The notes beneath the pieces were generated by a model, which was given only the letters and a program-made list of their open reading frames with translations, was not told the origin of the DNA and did no database searches. DNA of 64,000 nt from positions 868,001 to 932,000 of the forward strand of contig NZ_LPVZ01000020.1 in the NCBI RefSeq assembly GCF_001613795.1, written 5' to 3'. A program made the translations under genes and the position numbers. This stretch comes from Thalassospira sp. MCCC 1A01148. GTDB lineage: Bacteria > Pseudomonadota > Alphaproteobacteria > Rhodospirillales > Thalassospiraceae. Below, one piece after another: positions 29,801-32,268 of this stretch. Positions within the stretch are counted from its first letter, which is position 1, and every line of letters begins with the position of its first letter.

Positions 29801-30717
29801 CTGACAGCAAAGGTATCATCACCGTCGCCGCCAGAAAGGCTGTTGTCGCCCGAGTCGCCGGTCAGAACATCATTGCCTGATGTGCCGCGCAGGTTTTCAA
29901 TATTTTCAAAGGAAGTACGATTTGCGCCAGTGGCATCCGTCGAGGATCCCTGCGAAATATCAGCGCGCACGCCATCTGAAGCCCCATCGAATGACAGGGT
30001 ATCTTCACCCGCACCGCCATCAATGTTGTCCGTTCCGCCGCCCGATGAAATGACATCATCACCATCAGAACCAACGATGGTGTCATCACCTTCGCCGCCT
30101 TCGATGACATTGGCTTCACCCGCAGCCGAAGACGAATCCCCGCCCTCGGACGCGACAGACACTTCGTTGATTTGCGGAACGTCAACCAGCGTTACATTGG
30201 CAAGCTCTGCCTTCGAAACGCCTTCGAAAACGACCTTGTCGCCGGTTGAAAAGACGATGAACGCGTTGCCCGCCGCATCCTCGTCGACCAGCGCCATCAG
30301 CTCGCTGACACTATCAACGCCAAGATCGCTCAGCGCCAATTCGTCTTCGTTAACGTTGAAATCGGTAATCGTGGTTTGCTCAAACCCGCTTTTGAGCACA
30401 AAAGTATCGCGCCCATCACCGCCGGTAACAACATCCTCACCCTCGCCCGATTCGAGAATGTCGTCGCCTTCGCCGCCAACCAGGGTGTTGTCGCCACCAT
30501 CGCCCACCAGAACATCGTCGTAAGCACTGCCGATGACATTCTGAATGTTGGTGAAGACCTGCGTTGCTGCGGATTGCGGATTGCCTTCGCCCGAAGAGCC
30601 AGACCCAGAATCATTTTTGACCGCGTCAGAATCCCCTTCCGAGCGGTCATCAAGTACCTGATCAATGTCGGTGTCGGTTACTCCAACACCATCGTCTTGG
30701 TTGGCGGGCGAGACCAA
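8593..30717 (-). CDS. Giant RTX calcium-binding protein secreted by type I system (7374 aa)
   Basis: One uninterrupted 22-kb frame for a very acidic, Asp/Gly-rich protein, roughly 700 kDa by my estimate. Most of it is hemolysin-type calcium-binding nonapeptides (GGxGxDxLx, e.g. GGAGDDTLSGGAGNDTL), alternating with beta-strand linkers of the type YSDAxxGVTVDL...IENVxGSDYDDxLTGD. Order from the N-terminus: short lead, module 1, about 140 residues of RTX, an acidic Ser/Thr stalk (about 339-827), then RTX blocks punctuated by modules 2-12. The last module ends the chain at DDFGFGT and should be the uncleaved C-terminal type I signal. Cysteine appears absent or nearly so, and there is no Sec signal peptide. 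The start is a TTG at 30717 with TAGGGAG 8 nt upstream; an in-frame TAG lies just before it. Exporter and adaptor genes lie directly upstream. Likely roles are surface layer, biofilm matrix or adhesin. I see no catalytic domain, no Ig-like repeats and no LapA-type retention module. Confidence 0.95.
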   Translation of the reverse strand: MVSPANQDDGVGVTDTDIDQVLDDRSEGDSDAVKNDSGSGSSGEGNPQSAATQVFTNIQNVIGSAYDDVLVGDGGDNTLVGGEGDDILESGEGEDVVTGGDGRDTFVLKSGFEQTTITDFNVNEDELALSDLGVDSVSELMALVDEDAAGNAFIVFSTGDKVVFEGVSKAELANVTLVDVPQINEVSVASEGGDSSSAAGEANVIEGGEGDDTIVGSDGDDVISSGGGTDNIDGGAGEDTLSFDGASDGVRADISQGSSTDATGANRTSFENIENLRGTSGNDVLTGDSGDNSLSGGDGDDTFAVSDGSDVIDGGAGENTLDYSGSDQGVEVNLDSGAGRTSSAEDASAQSDSGSTTDDSAGSDTTGDSGAAETETGTTDSDATTGETSGTDTTGASDSETSGQTDSSSGSDATGSGETTSGDSGTDSGSTGSSETAEDSAAGDTTSGGADDTTNSGDTGDAGSETETGTGTGTGSGDATGTDETSGQTDGSDGETTGASNGTDSTSDETASGSESTGESGSDATSGGEETSGTEGGGTVTGSETETDTGAESGSESTSGSETTGGDATGGETTGGSGSDSTSGASGEDTLGTGDPASDTSGGDAEAGGTDTGSTDTSETDGEASGQPVDSTSGDETTAGETSGAGGTGTSGAETGGEETSSGDTASGESGAETTGEAGGTETQTGETSQTEEENTTSGAQAGAGTGSDTTTSSESEQTTGEATDETTAETGGDTSGEGSTDSGSQTTDSGSETTSGSDAGSADASGEDATADSETDAGAEAGASAGETTGDSSGETTAGDDATDSNATGEGDAETGSGVTDADDGDATAYDNTPTAGADVVQGGDDADVLGGGAGDDTLQGNGGDDTLEGNFGNDLLQGGAGNDVLRGENGQDILQGGDGSDSLFGGADDDVLQGGADDDLLVGGDGNDVMAGGSGDDFMRGGQGDDHIQGGSGIDTASYSDAESGVTVDLSNETATGGAGNDVVQMVENVIGSDYDDYITGDDADNVLEGGAGIDTLTGGAGDDTLTGGAGDDDFELTENFGNDTITDFTGSEDIVDLSKLGIQDFATLQTMMSDDGNGNTVIDFGDQGTLTLEGVSSDSLTADDFRGFGRIFESEDDDVGTGTSGNDAVYGYGGNDTLDGGDGDDVVSGGYGDDTVSGGAGNDTLRGQEGIDTVDYSGANGGVQVDLEAGTATGADGDDVLDRIENATGSGYDDELYGDDGVNVLSGGAGDDTLVGRGGNDTLDGGAGDDLFLGEDGNDTIIGGEGSDTLDLSARETAQDVNLASGTARDAEIGENDSLDSIENVVTGAGNDTVVGSDGENTISTGAGDDVVRGIGSGDTVDGGEGNDTVGFGNETGLNVDLQDGAATMDSGTTRISNFENVVGTTNSDVIAGDDGANTLSGMGGDDTISGGGGDDVLSGGDGNDTVDYTDVDGGVTVDLAGGTATGDGNDTISGFENVVTGSGDDVVYTNDDVNIVDTGAGDDTVYGSAGDDTLVGGDGNDTLSYNSDADGLGAGVTVDLEAGTVSGNNFTDTISGFEQVEGTATDDIMLGSSSDDVFMGGDGNDTIDGRAGDDTLSGGSGADTFVVTPESGNDLVTDFNPINDIIDIQGIDGLELFSDIADFIGEDAAGNATITVGDAVITLENVDPDSLTYANFKGIRSLEGTEDKDILTGTDRSDVITAKGGDDKVSGGAGNDTIDGGDGNDVITGGTGADTITGGAGDDNISGGDGSDDLDGGDGNDTLNYQGTTGGVDVDLESGQADAANGTDTIANFENVIGSSYDDTLTGDDNANTLNGGVGNDVLDGRGGDDVLKGGAGEDTLAGGAGDDTFDGGIGSDTVTYQDASGGVTVDLSSGTASGADGNDTLESIENVVGSDHDDVLTGSSSDNTIEGGAGDDTIDAGAGQDLVSGGEGADTFVFSTLTDATVITDFDPSEDKIDLVGFNIPNFEALKTMLSTDDDGNAVITINDNTMTLNGVSPDDLTADNFVDLESLGATEDDDTLQGSSSAEIIDGLAGNDIIHGGAGDDTISGNDGDDTITGGVGHDVIDGGAGEDTVDYTTGSGITVDLEAGTGGVGGEDTLIDIENVVGSNQDDVIAGDSGANTLLGGGGNDTIAGGAGDDAILGGAGDDTLTGGSGNDALVGGDGTDTADYSDADGSVNVDLGQGTASGAAGNDTLESIESVQGSDHDDTLTGDDADNTLSGGAGDDILDGGAGDDLLVGGAGNDTIEGGAGSDTVSYEGEGAVSIDLSEGTATGADGIDSITGVENVIGSEEADTITGDDGDNVINAGAGSDNITGGAGDDTLTGGTGADVFVVGPDDGADTITDFAVGEDQIDISALGVDTYGELYEMMSDNENGDLVIDFGEGTSMVLEGVSKDDITADNFIGVRDIVGTSGDDIMSGTDGQDTMSGLDGNDTIDGLEGNDSIFGGAGDDTLIGGEGNDTLDGGEGVDTVDYSDETGDIRVNLETGTANTESGTDRIRNVENVVAGAGNDALTGSDGDNILQGGEGDDILEGLGGDDTLSGGEGNDTASYANADGGVNVDLAAQTATGAAGEDALENIENITGSAHADTLAGDDGNNTIDAGSGSDSLIASGGDDVLRGGAGIDTADYGNATGGITADLGAGTVTGLGNDQIDGIENLSGSDYDDTIAGDQSANVLSGEDGDDILSGGGGNDTLLGGAGDDTLNGGSGSDLIDGGDGIDTVDYSGAEDGVTLDLGTGKTDSATGDTVLNVENAIGSGLDDTITGSDADNTILTGAGDDTINGSAGDDVIDGGAGQDVVDYSNSETGVDVDLEAGSTDKADGTDLLSNIEDVIGSDANDSIGGSDAANTLSGGAGDDTIDGRAGDDVISGGEGDDTLLGGEGTDTLDYSEATGAQNIDLAAGTATGADGNDTLSGFENVTGTEYDDTITGNEADNVIDGGAGNDMLTGGAGNDVLDGGKGDDSFVGELGDDTYVGGAGADTLDYSDAASGLDINLETNTASGEDTGTDTFSGIEQIIASDHDDVITGGGSNDTVLAGDGDDIVTGGGGDDVIEGGAGNDTISGGAGIDNLDGGEGEDTVSFAGESGVSVDLQTGVTSTGDTISNFENVSGSANADTLRGDSGRNTLSGEAGDDILDGRAGDDVLLGGAGNDTLRGGAGSDTIDGGAGEDTLDLSDLASDQTVDFTNGTATDGTDTDTFTNIENVTTGDGDDLIIGDDTGNVIDAGNGDNTVNAGEGNDVITTGEGADIVDGGAGDDIIATGDGADTITGGEGNDVISSGSGDDLVEGGAGNDTISAGAGSDTLDGGAGNDTLLSGEGDDHLIGGEGVDTASYIDSEAAVTVDTSNNTVSGTATGTDTLEGIEAIRGSEFSDTFIGGGQSDTFIGGAGDDTFDAGAGNDTLTLGQGADQVVFNPGDGKDTVTDFNPAVDTIDLTSFNIAGYGALENMFGTDANGDLTITFDSGDTVTLQGVTPSELTADNFVGVDVRLGSENTDEMIGGSGDDIINALGGDDTVDGGAGNDRLIGGEGNDTLDGGTGDDTLVGNAGSDVLRGGDGNDTADYSTESSGIAADLAAGTVTGGDGDDVLEGIENVTGTLFDDTLSGNDENNTLTGLAGDDTFVGGAGDDVLDGGEGSDTADYSSADQGVDVDLGAGTATGQGNDTLVDIEDVVGSDYNDQIVGDENDNTISGGAGGDAIDGGAGADVIDGGEGIDEISGGAGDDIIDGGAGGDILLGEAGDDTLSGGEGDDIVEGGAGSDWVFGDAGDDILDGGDGEDDIDTVDYSNMDSGVTVDLVKEYATGGGGDDIVRNFERVIGTDYTDTLVGSDGVNTLDGGSGDDTLVGGAGDDVLITGEGEDLIVLAPGGGHDTATDFDVEKDIIDLSAYGIEDYANLRDQMADDENGNAVITLGDGDSITLEGVSVDDLGQKNFFGYDAIFGTEFEDDITGSQISDEIHALESDDIVDGQAGDDDIYGDEGNDTLIGGAGDDTLRGGDGSDTADYSDTSEGVTVDLGAGSATGEAGNDTLESIENVTGGDGDDVLIGDENANILDGGEGNDTVFGNGGDDTLIGGEGEDILSYEDAESGVNADLDAGTATGGAGNDSIDGFETLIGSDHDDTLAGGETDNVIDGGAGNDTLSGGAGNDTLIGGEGDDIVDYSDQTDGVVVDLENGTGTATNGTDTLDGIEGATGGVGDDTLTGSTGDNILSGGAGDDTLSGGAGNDTLAGGEGADLIDGGAGDDVLSFEGDNVAADGDTTDHVGSPTTDGTGEVADISGKNLSDDSFVGGEGNDTLVAGSGDDAIILDRDHENGAANPSIVDIENIDAGDGNDVVDLTSNSYSYGDVTVDGGAGDDTIWANDGSDVLLGGEGADNINGGAGNDTLDGGAGDDVLDGGEGSDTIDGGVGNDTIAAGAGDDILIGGDGDDTLDLSSADGATIDLGAGTASSGETGSDSISGFENVIATDGDDTIAGSSGNNTIDAGAGNDTVSLDGGDDDIDGGDGIDTLDLSDTTGGVNVDLAAGTASGANTGSDTIANFENVTGSDSADVITGSDDANIIDGGAGNDTLDGGAGDDVLSGGAGDDTIAAGAGNDTLSGGDGADTFVFEDGTDADLVTDFDLTSDAISLPDLGISAWTDLQPLLSDGPDGAVITLPAGGTVTLSGVAVGDLTPDHFTGIDNVGTPGEDTLGGGDGDDSVDGGGGNDSVDGGDGNDTVDGGDGDDSVGGGSGNDSVGGGSGNDTVDGGDGDDSVDGGDGNDSVGGGSGNDSVGGGGGNDTVDGGDGDDTVDGGDGDDSVGGGSGNDTVIGGGGNDTLGGGEGSDTLDGGDGNDVLQFEADRVGQAGDETDHAGSPGVDGTGDVADLEGLGLSDDQFDGGEGVDTLVGTSAGDAIILDNDHADGSNAPSISGVEVIDTGAGDDVVDLTSQTDSYGDVSVDAGTGDDTVWTNEGNDSISGGDGNDHINAGAGNDIVDAGAGNDTVVGSAGNDTLSGGDGFDTLDMSDVDADVAVNLQDGTANGSETGADVISGFENVVTGAGDDTVTGSSADDTISTGDGADTIDGGDGIDLIDGGAGNDVISDGAGSDLARAGAGDDTVIAGAGNDSLDGGDGTDTLNMSNASSGAVVDLGAGTASSAETGNDQVSNFENVTGGAGDDQLTGSNGDNVIGGGAGDDTIDGGAGDDTVAGGAGADTFIFADGTDDDVVSDFTPGEDKISIDDLGLESWGDLVPLLSENGDGNAVLTLPAGGTVTFVNVALSDLSADDFNNITDGATPYDDTLEGTDDDDTIDALAGDDTVAGGAGDDTLLGNDGADTLDGGTGSDSLDGGAGNDTLTGGEGDDALSGGADNDELSGGAGDDTLDGGAGDDVLNFEADGTATSGDTTENTGSPGVDGTGDVADISGKNISDDTFIGGEGNDTLDMSDGEDALVLDGSKLGDGQTTTPTTETRTLGLTESASSADVQAAWSDANLYAFDFGTSYIDGDGKLNLAAADDTVNFDGNGIGNDGGTTAGGQINHDAQSGESEAIVVDLGSDASTATVQVSNLMAGEGGGEIGSWQAFDADGNLVASGTLDDSTIDYTSNGVGTASINATDGSGNPIEFRYIAFESEPYADGSSGSDSSDFFVRSISFDTTVDEATTDGARLDGVEVINAGAGDDVVDLTSDTISYGDVTINGGAGADTLWGNEGNDTINGELGDDNLHGGAGNDYVDGSYGDDIVEGGAGDDTLQGGIGDDTLRGGEGNDIIVGGADNDTVTYDDASAGVDVDLANYSATGGAGNDSIYHVENVVGSDHDDTISGDAKSNILDGGAGDDTLSGGAGNDTLAGGDGTDTADYSDASGAVNADLATGTAKVGASETDKLSSIENLIGSDGNDTLSGSDDNNTLAGGLGNDILSGRAGDDVLEGGAGDDTLDGGEGNDTINGGDGSDMIDAGAGADIVDGGTGNDTVMAGAGDDTLAGGEGDDTLDLSEATSGATIDLAAGTASSSETGNDTISGFENVIGSAAADTITGDAANNTIASGDGADVIDDGAGNDVVDAGAGDDTLMAAAGDDTLDGGDGEDTLDMSAADGATVDLSAGSATSAKTGTDAISNIENVIGSDGDDVLTGSSGDNTLLGGAGDDTIEGGAGGDYLDGGDGRDTISYEGSDEGVEIFLGDTDAHTHNPGEGGRAFGGDAVGDILANFEKVIASAHDDYVYGNSQDNEVDLGAGNDTFDNVEADISEDTVDGGEGNDTIWTGDGADTLIGGEGNDTLHGERGDDYLDGGAGNDKLYGGHGNDTLDGGEGDDEIHTGSGADVVQVTSLIGDKVVTDFNTSEDQISLDALDISTWSELAPLLSEVNGNTVIDLGDQGSVTLRGVRLNDVSSDMFIGIENDGGATPFDDVLLGTSEDDYIDALAGDDTVDGGAGNDTINGMEGNDSLSGGDGDDTITGGSGDDVISGGSGNDSLEGNEGNDVIEGNAGDDSLIGHAGNDVMDGGGGDDYIDGMDGDDTISGGDDTDTIYGSAGSDSLDGEGGDDVLYGGDDNDSIAGGAGNDLLSGDGGDDTLDGGIGNDTLLGGDGADTLSGGDGDDVLSGGNGNDLMDGGAGNDTLTGTDGADTLLGGTGNDTLDGGAGDDTYTGGSGADEIIVSNNAGNKVVTDFNVNEDKINLASLDIDDWDDLQDQMTQVGNDTVIDLNGQGTLTLVGVSLSQLNADMFVGVDQSTSGPTPYDDLLYGTSNNDTIAALSGDDTVYGLNGQDTITGMDGNDSLYGGDGDDTLSGDAGNDLIEGGSGQDSITGGTGNDTLDGGSGDDRVWGGEGADTITGGQGQDKLYGEAGNDTINGGTGDDSILGGDGNDVIDGGENNDRLYGGEGDDTIEGGNGDDKLYGDAGNDTMMGGAGHDSLVGGAGRDTASYANSTTAVAASLESGTATSSNGNDTLSSIEDLIGSDFNDYLFGDDGANLLSGLDGNDILGGDDGDDTIWGGDGNDSINGGKGSDLIDAGAGDDYIEYQKDANWTGSYAAKNVGDPGMDGTNEQINLSGYNRSEDIIDGGSGTDTLAMTSGNDALFLDDTQTDPGTSPRISNIEVIDAGNGDDIIDLTSDTLSYGDVTILGGTGDDIVWSNAGDDVINGGDGNDTLWGGSGADTITGGAGEDVLNGGAGDDVLQYNADGVWDSSWYALNDGSPSEDGHQHDNGWGHHNHNGNGWGHDDGGDEGTGEYVNLDGYNQSNDVFIGGDGVDTLQMTSGNDALFIRDSVSDDHDDVRISGIEVIEAGDGDDIIDLTSDVESYGDVTLDGGSGNDTLWGNAGDDLLLGGSGNDHLYGSAGDDTLTGGTGWDTFQIGKTDGHDIITDFTPGEDIIDLSEWSYNNFNQIKNDMHVDTDGNVVIELGNDASVTLMGVDDPDDLDADDFGFGT
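9205..9279 (-). other. His/Trp/Asn-rich insert in the giant
   Basis: About 25 residues unique in the protein: DGHQHDNGWGHHNHNGNGWG followed by HDDGG. Seven histidines and two GWGH units sit in one loop of the last FEAD/SYGDV module. The density suggests a transition-metal site next to calcium-binding rolls; that is inference. Confidence 0.7.
13861..14463 (-). other. Inserted non-RTX globular domain (~200 aa) in the giant
   Basis: This stretch interrupts one FEAD/SYGDV module and contains no calcium nonapeptides. It reads as alternating beta strands with aromatic residues: ANLYAFDFGTSYIDGDGKL, DDTVNFDGNGIGNDGG, EAIVVDLGSDASTATVQVSN, GSWQAFDADGNLVASGTL, FRYIAFESEPYADG, DFFVRSISFDT. The pattern suggests a beta-sandwich of carbohydrate-binding type. 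It is the only clearly folded, non-repetitive domain I find in 7374 residues, and so the best candidate for ligand binding. Confidence 0.7.
16288..16720 (-). repeat. Ladder of near-identical nonapeptides (DSVxGG/DTVDGG) in the giant
   Basis: About 16 consecutive nonapeptides alternate GDGDDSVDG, GSGNDSVGG and GDGNDTVDG with no linker, using Val where the rest of the protein favours Leu or Ile. At the DNA level this is a purine-poor tandem array of 27-bp units with little divergence, pointing to recent local amplification. Confidence 0.85.
28238..29703 (-). repeat. Acidic Ser/Thr/Glu/Gly low-complexity stalk of the giant
   Basis: About 490 residues (roughly 339-827) built only from S, T, G, E, D and A with occasional V, Q, P, N and M, in patterns such as TTSGDSGTDSGSTGSSETAE. 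It has no nonapeptides and no predicted fold. It separates a short N-terminal RTX block from the main body and resembles extended acidic spacers of surface proteins. Its many Ser/Thr could carry sugars. Confidence 0.85.
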
Positions 30718-30781
30718 AGCGCGTACTCCCTACATGGGAATTGTTTTTACCGTAACTGCGGCGGACATCCACCCCAGAATC

Positions 30782-30803
30782 AATTTATACCGTAGTATAA
30801 ATT
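30782..30803. promoter_or_regulatory. Perfect palindrome upstream of the giant RTX gene
   Basis: AATTTATAC (30782-30790) and GTATAAATT (30795-30803) are perfect 9-bp arms around CGTA, 65-86 bp before the TTG start, in an AT-rich 243-bp gap (30718-30960) after the adaptor gene. The gap suggests a separate promoter for the giant, and this palindrome looks like an operator. Nearby, CTGTCAG occurs twice in tandem (about 30900-30917). No regulator can be named. Confidence 0.5.
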
Positions 30804-30960
30804 AGATTTCTACGAATCATCAATAGTAAATGACTCGTTCTGGCGTGATTAATGCGCTTTTCTCATGTTTTCCGGCGTTTTGGAAGGGGAAAGCCCGACC
30901 TGTCAGAATCTGTCAGGTTGTATAGAGCAGCCTGATATGACCTATACGTTCTTTAGATAA

Positions 30961-32268
30961 TCACTGTTCGCGGAATGCGCGATCAAAGCTGGTGGTGATC
31001 GGTGAAAACAGGTACGCCAGAATCGTTCTGGCCCCGGTTACGATTTCCAGCTGCGCGGGCATACCGGGCGAGAGAATCATGCCTTCGTGCTCTGCCAGAC
31101 TTTCCGCATCAATCTCAACCATCGCCTGGAAATAGGACCGGCCCTCGGCGTCGGTCAGACGGTCAGGCGAAACGTCAGTGACCGTTCCCTTGACCGGTGC
31201 AAACCAGCGCTGGCTGAACGACGTCACGCGGATGTTAACCGGAAGCCCGGCCGAAACGACGTCGATGTCGTTTGGGGACACGCGGGCTTCGATCACAAGA
31301 CGATCATCGGCTGGCACGATTTCAAGCACCTGGGCACCGGGCGGAATGACACCACCGACCGTGGTAAATTGCATATTGGTCACCGTACCATTGCGCGGTG
31401 CCTTGATGTCGGATCGCACCAGAATATCCTCGGCCGAACGCAGGCGTTCATTCAGATCGGAAATCTCGCTTTGGACATCCCGCAGTTCAGTGTTGATCGA
31501 CTGCAAATGATCACGCATCAACTGCGACTGGCTGGCCTTGACCTGCTGGATCTGTTGTTCGATCCGCGCAATATCAGCAGAAAACCGCCCGATATTGCCA
31601 AGGGTTTCGACCAAACGGCTTTCAAGCTGCAGCAACCGGGTGCGCCTGGCATAGCCGAGCTCCACCATCGGCTTGACCATGGCAAGCTCTTCCTTGACGA
31701 TCCCGACCTGCTGTTCGGCGGCGATCTTTTGTTCACGCGTGCCGACAATCTCGCGGCGCAATTCCTTGATGCGCTCGTCATACAACTCAAGCTCACCCTG
31801 AAATGCGTTCCGACGGCTTTCAAACAAGGTCCGCTGCGCATCGGTGATCGAGAAATAGCGCGGGTCTTCAAGCGGCGGCGGGAAGGTCAGATAATCATCC
31901 TGCGCGCGTTCAGCAACCAGGCGCGTCTGGGTCGCCAGCGCATTGAGATAGCGGTTGTTGAGCAGATCATAGCTGGCGCGCGACCGGGTATCATCAAGGC
32001 GCACCAGAACCTCACCGGCCTTAACCCGTGTGCCGTTGCGCACCAGAATTTCACGAATGATGCCGCCTTCGAGGTGCTGGACACTTTGGCGTCCGGAAAA
32101 TGGCGCGACAACTCCACTGGCCGTTGCGGCCGAATTAACCTCGGCCGTTCCTGCCCATAGCAAGACCGAACCAAATCCCAAAAACAGGATTAGAAAGCCG
32201 ATCCGCACCAACGGTTTGACATCGGTGCTAAGCTCGCGCGCGTTTGGAAGTTGCACACCACCAGACAT
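30961..32268 (-). CDS. Type I secretion periplasmic adaptor, HlyD family
   Basis: A 435-residue membrane-fusion protein of the HlyD/PrtE family. One N-terminal transmembrane helix (about residues 22-42, VRIGFLILFLGFGSVLLWAG) is followed by a lipoyl-like half-motif (GGIIREILVRNGTRVKAGEVLVRLDD). A long coiled-coil hairpin (about 120-290) precedes the second lipoyl half (IKAPRNGTVTNMQFTTVGGV). The C-terminal beta-barrel carries the HlyD signature region (VEARVSPNDIDVVSAGLP). It bridges the inner-membrane ABC exporter to an outer-membrane TolC-type channel. The ATG overlaps the exporter stop by one base (TGATG), so translation is coupled. No tolC homologue lies in this window. The giant RTX gene follows 243 nt downstream and is the obvious substrate. 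Confidence 0.93.
   Translation of the reverse strand: MSGGVQLPNARELSTDVKPLVRIGFLILFLGFGSVLLWAGTAEVNSAATASGVVAPFSGRQSVQHLEGGIIREILVRNGTRVKAGEVLVRLDDTRSRASYDLLNNRYLNALATQTRLVAERAQDDYLTFPPPLEDPRYFSITDAQRTLFESRRNAFQGELELYDERIKELRREIVGTREQKIAAEQQVGIVKEELAMVKPMVELGYARRTRLLQLESRLVETLGNIGRFSADIARIEQQIQQVKASQSQLMRDHLQSINTELRDVQSEISDLNERLRSAEDILVRSDIKAPRNGTVTNMQFTTVGGVIPPGAQVLEIVPADDRLVIEARVSPNDIDVVSAGLPVNIRVTSFSQRWFAPVKGTVTDVSPDRLTDAEGRSYFQAMVEIDAESLAEHEGMILSPGMPAQLEIVTGARTILAYLFSPITTSFDRAFREQ

Larger units (their letters stand above)
8593..30407 (-). repeat. Twelve copies of the ITDF/IDLS secretion-like module inside the giant
   Basis: Approximate plus-strand spans, N- to C-terminal: 30170-30407, 27375-27618, 25728-25961, 24731-24966, 23536-23776, 20300-20542, 18957-19199, 16738-16968, 14968-15206, 11672-11905, 10687-10920 and 8593-8834. 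Each is about 80 residues: DxFVV...xxVTDFxxxxDxIDLxxLGI, a helix-like xxLxxMMSDDxxGN, then VIxFGDxxTLTLEGVSxxDLTADNF. Copies 2-7 share F/Y-x-x-L..MM(S/A); copies 8-11 share the W-x-x-L-x-x-L variant, with 8/9 and 10/11 the closest pairs. Spacing is uneven, from about 1 to 3.2 kb. Confidence 0.85.

Noticed and set aside
8593..30717. CRISPR or DNA satellite array
   Set aside because: The repeats are 27-bp coding units in one continuous frame with codon-level variation and no spacers of constant length, so they are protein repeats.
9061..30795. Many long plus-strand open frames opposite the giant RTX gene (up to 832, 609 and 559 codons)
   Set aside because: They are mirror images of Asp/Gly/Thr-rich repeats: their products are Val/Ile/Thr- or Pro/Ser-rich monotonous strings with no ribosome-binding sites or domains. 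Codon bias of the real gene keeps the complement free of stops.
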